A stretch of 26,002 nt of DNA from UBA1715 sp045599365 (GTDB lineage: Bacteria; Bacteroidota; Bacteroidia; Bacteroidales; UBA1715): positions 1 through 26,002 of the forward strand of contig JAZRVS010000072.1 of NCBI GenBank assembly GCA_045599365.1, in the 5' to 3' direction. Below, in pieces: positions 22,315 through 26,002 of the stretch. The notes under the pieces were generated by a model. It saw nothing but the letters and a program-made list of their open reading frames with translations. It was not told where the DNA came from and did no database searches. Position 1 is the first letter of the stretch. Every line of letters begins with the position of its first letter. The translations under genes and the position numbers were made by a program.

Positions 22315-24939
22315 ATGAACGCACAAGAATTACGTCAGTCGTTTTTAGATTTTTTTGCATCTAAACAACATACCATTGTCCCATCAGCTCCAATGGTGGT
22401 AAAAGGTGACCCAACATTGATGTTCACCAATGCGGGAATGAACCAGTTCAAGGATATTTTCCTTGGTATCTCTCCTATCACAAAATCGCGTATTGCCGAC
22501 TCGCAAAAATGTTTGCGTGTTTCTGGTAAACACAACGATTTGGAAGAAGTTGGACACGACACCTATCACCACACTATGTTCGAAATGCTTGGAAACTGGT
22601 CGTTTGGCGACTATTTCAAGAAAGAAGCTATTAGCTGGGCGTGGGAATATCTTACCGAAGTTCTAAAAATCGACAAAAATTGTTTGTACGCCACTGTTTT
22701 CGAAGGCGACAAAACCGACGGAACCGATTTTGACCAAGAGGCTTTCGACATTTGGAAACAATATCTTCCTGAAGATAGAATTTTGAGTGGCAACAAACAC
22801 GACAATTTCTGGGAAATGGGCGAAGTTGGCCCTTGCGGACCTTGTTCCGAAATTCACGTTGACCTTCGTTCTGCCGATGAAAAGGCAAAGAAGCCTGGAC
22901 GCGAATTGGTTAACCACGACCATCCACAAGTAATTGAAATTTGGAACCTTGTGTTCATGCAATATAACCGTAAAGCCAACGGCGAATTGGAATTGTTACC
23001 CAAAAAACACATCGACACAGGTATGGGCTTTGAACGTCTTGCAATGGTTACGCAAGGAAAACAATCAAACTACGACACTGATGTTTTCCAACCTCTTATT
23101 CAAGAAATTGGTGCTATTTCGAACACAAAATACGGACAAGATGCAAAACAAGATGTGGCTATGCGCGTAATCGCCGACCACATCCGTACTATTTCGTTTG
23201 CAATTGCCGACGGACAACTTCCTTCAAATATCAAAGCTGGATATGTAATCCGTCGTATTCTTCGTCGTGCTGTTCGTTACGGTTACACGTTCCTGAATCT
23301 TCACGAACCATTTATGTATCGTCTTCTTCCTTGTTTGATTTCAACAATGGGAAAAGCATATCCTGAATTGATTGCCCAAGAAAAATTGATTTCGAAAGTT
23401 ATTTTCGAAGAAGAAAAATCATTTTTGAAAACGCTTGAAACTGGTATCAATTTGTTGAATTCAAAAATTGAGAAAGTAAAACAAGCAAATTGCAACAAAA
23501 TATCTGGTGTTGACGCATTTACGTTGTACGATACTTACGGATTTCCACTTGATTTAACAACATTGATTGCACGCGAGCAAAATCTTGAAGTTGACATTGA
23601 GGAATTCCAAAAAGAACTTGACAAACAAAAAGAACGTGCCCGTCAGGCAACAAACATTTCTACTGGCGACTGGGTTGTTCTTTCAAACGAACAAGGTAAT
23701 GCATTCGTCGGCTACGACACGAAAGAATGTATGGTTACAATCGTTAAATACCGTCAAGTTACTGCCAAAGGAAAATCGCTTTACCAATTAGTGTTCGACA
23801 AGACTCCATTCTACGGAGAAATGGGTGGACAAGTTGGCGACAAAGGTTACATTGAGGCAAACGACGTAAAAACAACTATTGTTGATACTGTCCGCGAAAA
23901 CGGTTTGACCGTACATCTTTGCGAAAAACTTCCTGAAGTTCTTGATACTGAATTCAATGCAGTAGTAAACACAAAATCGCGTGAATTGACCGAATGTAAC
24001 CACTCGGCAACCCACTTGCTACAATTTGCTTTGCAACAAGTTTTAGGTTCACACGTTGAACAAAAAGGTTCGTTGGTTACGCCAGAACGCTTACGTTTCG
24101 ACTTCTCTCATTTCCAAAAAATGACTGATGAAGAAATCCGTAAAGTTGAGCAAATCGTCAATCAATTGATTCGCAACGATTTCCAACTTGAAGAATTCCG
24201 CGATATGCCAATCAACGATGCAAAGGCAATGGGCGCAAAAGCATTGTTCGGCGAAAAATATGGCGACAAAGTTCGTGTGATAAAATTCGGCGAATCTATG
24301 GAATTGTGTGGTGGAACGCACATCGCTTCTACAGGAAAAATTGGATTCTTCAAAATTGTTTCGGAAAGTGCTATTGCAGCAGGTATTCGTCGTATTGAAG
24401 CAGTTACTTCCGACAATGCCGAGAATTTCATATTCGAACAAGTTGACACATTGTCTGCTATAAAAGAAACATTGAAAAATCCTGTCAATTTGATGAAACA
24501 AGTTGAACAATTAGTTGCCGACAACGCAAAATTGCAAAAACAACTTGAAGCATTCGAAAAGCAACAAACTCAACAACTTGCAAACGATTTGTTGAAAAAT
24601 GTAGAAACGAAAAATAACATTGCTATTGTAACGAAAGAAATTTCTGTTTCGAGCGCAAACGCATTGAAGGATATTGTTTTTGCGATGAAAAACAGTCTTC
24701 CGTCGTTCATCATTGTTTTGGCTGCCAATGTTGACGGAAAAGCAAATGTGTGTGCAGCACTTTCACAAGATGTTATTGACGACTACAAACTATCGGCAAA
24801 AGACTTGATTTCGTTGATGGCGAAAGAAATTGCCGGTGGTGGCGGCGGTCAACCATTCTTTGCAACAGCAGGTGGTAAAAATCCACAAGGAATTCCTGCT
24901 GCATTGCAATTGGTTACAAACAGAATTAATGAACTATAA
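22315..24939 (+). CDS. alaS: Alanine--tRNA ligase
   Basis: AlaS, 874 residues, charges tRNA-Ala and edits Ser or Gly mischarging. The class II core starts AQELRQSFLDFFASKQH and contains PTLMFTNAGMNQFKD, RVSGKHNDLEEVG, GPCGPCSEIH and GMGFERLAMV. The editing domain has NHSATHLLQ (the HxxxH zinc site) with the distal ELCGGTHIASTG, and the C-Ala domain ends with the glycine-rich GGGGGQPFFATAGG. An ATG two codons earlier (22309) is in frame; the second matches the family N-terminus and leaves a longer leader, so it is preferred. The gene is oriented opposite to the upstream block. No terminator is seen before the lipoprotein gene 35 bases downstream, so read-through is likely. Confidence 0.98.
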   Translation: MNAQELRQSFLDFFASKQHTIVPSAPMVVKGDPTLMFTNAGMNQFKDIFLGISPITKSRIADSQKCLRVSGKHNDLEEVGHDTYHHTMFEMLGNWSFGDYFKKEAISWAWEYLTEVLKIDKNCLYATVFEGDKTDGTDFDQEAFDIWKQYLPEDRILSGNKHDNFWEMGEVGPCGPCSEIHVDLRSADEKAKKPGRELVNHDHPQVIEIWNLVFMQYNRKANGELELLPKKHIDTGMGFERLAMVTQGKQSNYDTDVFQPLIQEIGAISNTKYGQDAKQDVAMRVIADHIRTISFAIADGQLPSNIKAGYVIRRILRRAVRYGYTFLNLHEPFMYRLLPCLISTMGKAYPELIAQEKLISKVIFEEEKSFLKTLETGINLLNSKIEKVKQANCNKISGVDAFTLYDTYGFPLDLTTLIAREQNLEVDIEEFQKELDKQKERARQATNISTGDWVVLSNEQGNAFVGYDTKECMVTIVKYRQVTAKGKSLYQLVFDKTPFYGEMGGQVGDKGYIEANDVKTTIVDTVRENGLTVHLCEKLPEVLDTEFNAVVNTKSRELTECNHSATHLLQFALQQVLGSHVEQKGSLVTPERLRFDFSHFQKMTDEEIRKVEQIVNQLIRNDFQLEEFRDMPINDAKAMGAKALFGEKYGDKVRVIKFGESMELCGGTHIASTGKIGFFKIVSESAIAAGIRRIEAVTSDNAENFIFEQVDTLSAIKETLKNPVNLMKQVEQLVADNAKLQKQLEAFEKQQTQQLANDLLKNVETKNNIAIVTKEISVSSANALKDIVFAMKNSLPSFIIVLAANVDGKANVCAALSQDVIDDYKLSAKDLISLMAKEIAGGGGGQPFFATAGGKNPQGIPAALQLVTNRINEL

Positions 24940-24974
24940 ATTTCAATAATCATTAACTATAAAATTATACAACT

Positions 24975-25754
24975 ATGAGAAATTTAAGATTATTTGCAAT
25001 GTTAGTCTTAGCTTCATTAGCTGCAGTTTCATTCACTTCGTGTGGTTCTGATGACGACAACGGATTCGACTATGACAATTATGAATCATGTACATGGGAC
25101 CAACTATCCAGCAAGGCTACTTTCCTTTCTGCATACCCCCAATTAGATGGCACATTCAGCGATGGATCTGTTATTTTGAACACACCTTACGAAGATAGCA
25201 AAGAAGCTGATATGGTATCGTTTACTTACAACATTTCGAGCAACGACCTTGATGCTTACATACAAAAACTTGCTGATAACAAGTTTTGCGTAACAAGATT
25301 AGGGAACTATTTATTAGCAGACAAAGTTGACAACAACCATCAATATTCATTTCAATACATAGATGGATTATTCACAATTATGGCAATAAAATTCCTCAAC
25401 AGCTCAGATTACGAAAATGCGTTGGAAGACTACGAAGAAAGATTAGCAAATTCTACACCAACAAATGCAACTTGGGAAGATGTTGTGAGTGAATATGGAT
25501 GGTTAAGCAATATACCTGCACCAGACTTCCATTTTACAAACTATCGTGTCGTTGAAGACAATGAAATTACACTTACTGGTGATTTTTCTTTGGTTTCACT
25601 CGAATTATACGCTCAAAAACTTGAAGCTGATGGTTTTGTTGAAATGCCAGAGACTTCACGTTCTATGTTCAAGAAAGATTTTGGTGATGGTGGATATTAT
25701 TTCGTTACAATGAATGACGCAATGATTGATTTTAGAGATTTCACAAACAATTAA
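24975..25754 (+). CDS. Surface-type lipoprotein with two diverged repeat domains, function unknown
   Basis: A 259-residue lipoprotein. The signal peptide (MRNLRLFAMLVLASLAAVSF) ends in TSC with Cys23, followed by GSDDDNG. An SDDD-like stretch just after the cysteine resembles the Bacteroides lipoprotein surface-export signal, so cell-surface display is inferred. The mature part appears to be a duplication. Residues 40-140 and 166-256 align: TWDQLSSKATFLSAYP with TWEDVVSEYGWLSNIP, SSNDLDAYIQKLADNKF with SLVSLELYAQKLEADGF, and YSFQYIDGLFTIMAIKF with YYFVTMNDAMIDFRDF. I do not recognise the family. No promoter box is seen in the 35 bases after alaS; a strong terminator follows. Confidence 0.8.
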   Translation: MRNLRLFAMLVLASLAAVSFTSCGSDDDNGFDYDNYESCTWDQLSSKATFLSAYPQLDGTFSDGSVILNTPYEDSKEADMVSFTYNISSNDLDAYIQKLADNKFCVTRLGNYLLADKVDNNHQYSFQYIDGLFTIMAIKFLNSSDYENALEDYEERLANSTPTNATWEDVVSEYGWLSNIPAPDFHFTNYRVVEDNEITLTGDFSLVSLELYAQKLEADGFVEMPETSRSMFKKDFGDGGYYFVTMNDAMIDFRDFTNN

Positions 25755-25776
25755 TTTATATAAAGTTAGTTATATG

Positions 25777-25811
25777 AAAAATGCCCAGACTGATGTTCGG
25801 GCATTTTTTTT
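25777..25811 (+). terminator. Intrinsic terminator after the alaS-lipoprotein unit
   Basis: AAAAATGCCC (25777-25786) pairs with GGGCATTTTT (25799-25808) around a 12-base loop and runs into eight T residues, 22 bases after the lipoprotein stop. It is a convincing plus-strand terminator. The rest of the 208-base gap up to 25962 holds only AT-rich sequence and the second terminator. Confidence 0.85.
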
Positions 25812-25911
25812 GTTTGCAAATCCCCCCAAAACTAACAATCTACAAGTTGGCAATAAGTTAGAATCATAGAATTTGTAATTCTAATTAGTTGATTGTAGTC
25901 AAATAATTAGC

Positions 25912-25943
25912 AAAAAAAACGGCAATCAAATGATTGCCGTTTT
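25912..25943 (-). terminator. Terminator of the right-edge gene, possibly bidirectional
   Basis: AAAACGGCAATC (25916-25927) and GATTGCCGTTTT (25932-25943) form a perfect 12-bp stem with a 4-base loop. On the minus strand the stem is followed by a run of T residues (eight in total including the stem), so it terminates minus-strand transcription well. On the plus strand the tail TTTTATTTAT is weaker, giving backup termination. Confidence 0.85.
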
Positions 25944-25962
25944 ATTTATATGAACCCAATTT

Positions 25963-26002
25963 TTAATCGTAATATTCAAATGTGTATGTCTTTTCGTCAT
26001 CA
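25963..26002 (-). CDS. 3' end of an unidentified minus-strand gene (partial)
   Basis: Reading the minus strand from the right edge gives DDEKTYTFEYYD and a TAA stop at 25965-25963, 20 bases before a strong minus-strand terminator. The terminator supports a real gene end here. Twelve residues are too few for any family assignment. Confidence 0.5.
   Translation of the reverse strand, partial: DDEKTYTFEYYD

Noticed and set aside
24091..24524. Two overlapping minus-strand open frames of 120-139 codons inside alaS
   Set aside because: alaS is intact across this region, including its editing and zinc motifs, and the minus-strand products show no family features or start signals.
25774..25869. 31-codon open frame after the lipoprotein gene
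   Set aside because: It runs through the terminator stem and T tract and has no ribosome site; it is a chance frame.
25858..25884. TTAGAAT and ATTCTAA inverted repeat between the two terminators
   Set aside because: Short, wholly AT and with no flanking promoter or gene start; expected by chance in this composition.
1..26002. Search for tRNA, rRNA, IS elements, toxin-antitoxin, restriction or phage genes
   Set aside because: Almost all sequence is accounted for by housekeeping or envelope genes. The longest gaps (about 208, 191 and 166 bases) hold only the sites listed.

Overview
The window is a low-GC piece of a Bacteroidales (Bacteroidota) chromosome. The evidence is the close-to-family look of PheS, Lon and AlaS, the bifunctional 'alternate GlmU' enzyme, the agmatine route to putrescine, lipoproteins with an SDDD sequence after the lipid cysteine, scarce Shine-Dalgarno sequences, and repeated matches to the Bacteroidota -7 promoter box TAnnTTTG. 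The species cannot be named from sequence alone. I see no tRNA, rRNA, IS element, prophage, CRISPR array or recognisable defence system.

Layout. Bases 1-483 are the 3' end of a plus-strand SpoIID/LytB-type gene. From 480 to 22142 everything reads on the minus strand. In transcription order from the right: a Wza-type lipoprotein, a Wzc-type tyrosine kinase and fmt (each joined by a TAATG stop/start overlap); dnaB behind its own well-matched promoter; a secreted protein of unknown role; a DASS/SLC13 anion transporter behind a promoter with an ACGTG inverted-repeat array; an outer-membrane beta-barrel protein; cvfB; dusB; rsmE; agmatine deiminase aguA; N-carbamoylputrescine amidase aguB; an alternate GlmU; lon; a secreted cyclophilin; pheS; and a PLP aminotransferase. 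From 22315 the plus strand carries alaS, then a surface-type lipoprotein built of two diverged repeat domains. Two terminators follow, with the last 12 codons of a minus-strand gene at the right edge.

How the genes work together. AguA and AguB are consecutive steps from agmatine to putrescine. The DASS transporter and the barrel protein plausibly form an inner/outer membrane uptake pair. CvfB, DusB and RsmE are RNA-related, and PheS, AlaS and Fmt belong to translation. Wza and Wzc form a polysaccharide export pair, here without glycosyltransferases.

No dramatic new enzymatic system is visible. The most unusual signals are non-coding. Seven-base tandem repeats (GARTTAA and CACTAAT) completely fill four intergenic spacers, touch the flanking start or stop codons, and close all reading frames. 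An alternating ACGTG array overlies the transporter promoter. A terminator-like hairpin sits directly in front of the barrel protein start codon. The duplicated lipoprotein and the secreted unknown are the best protein-level candidates for new biology.
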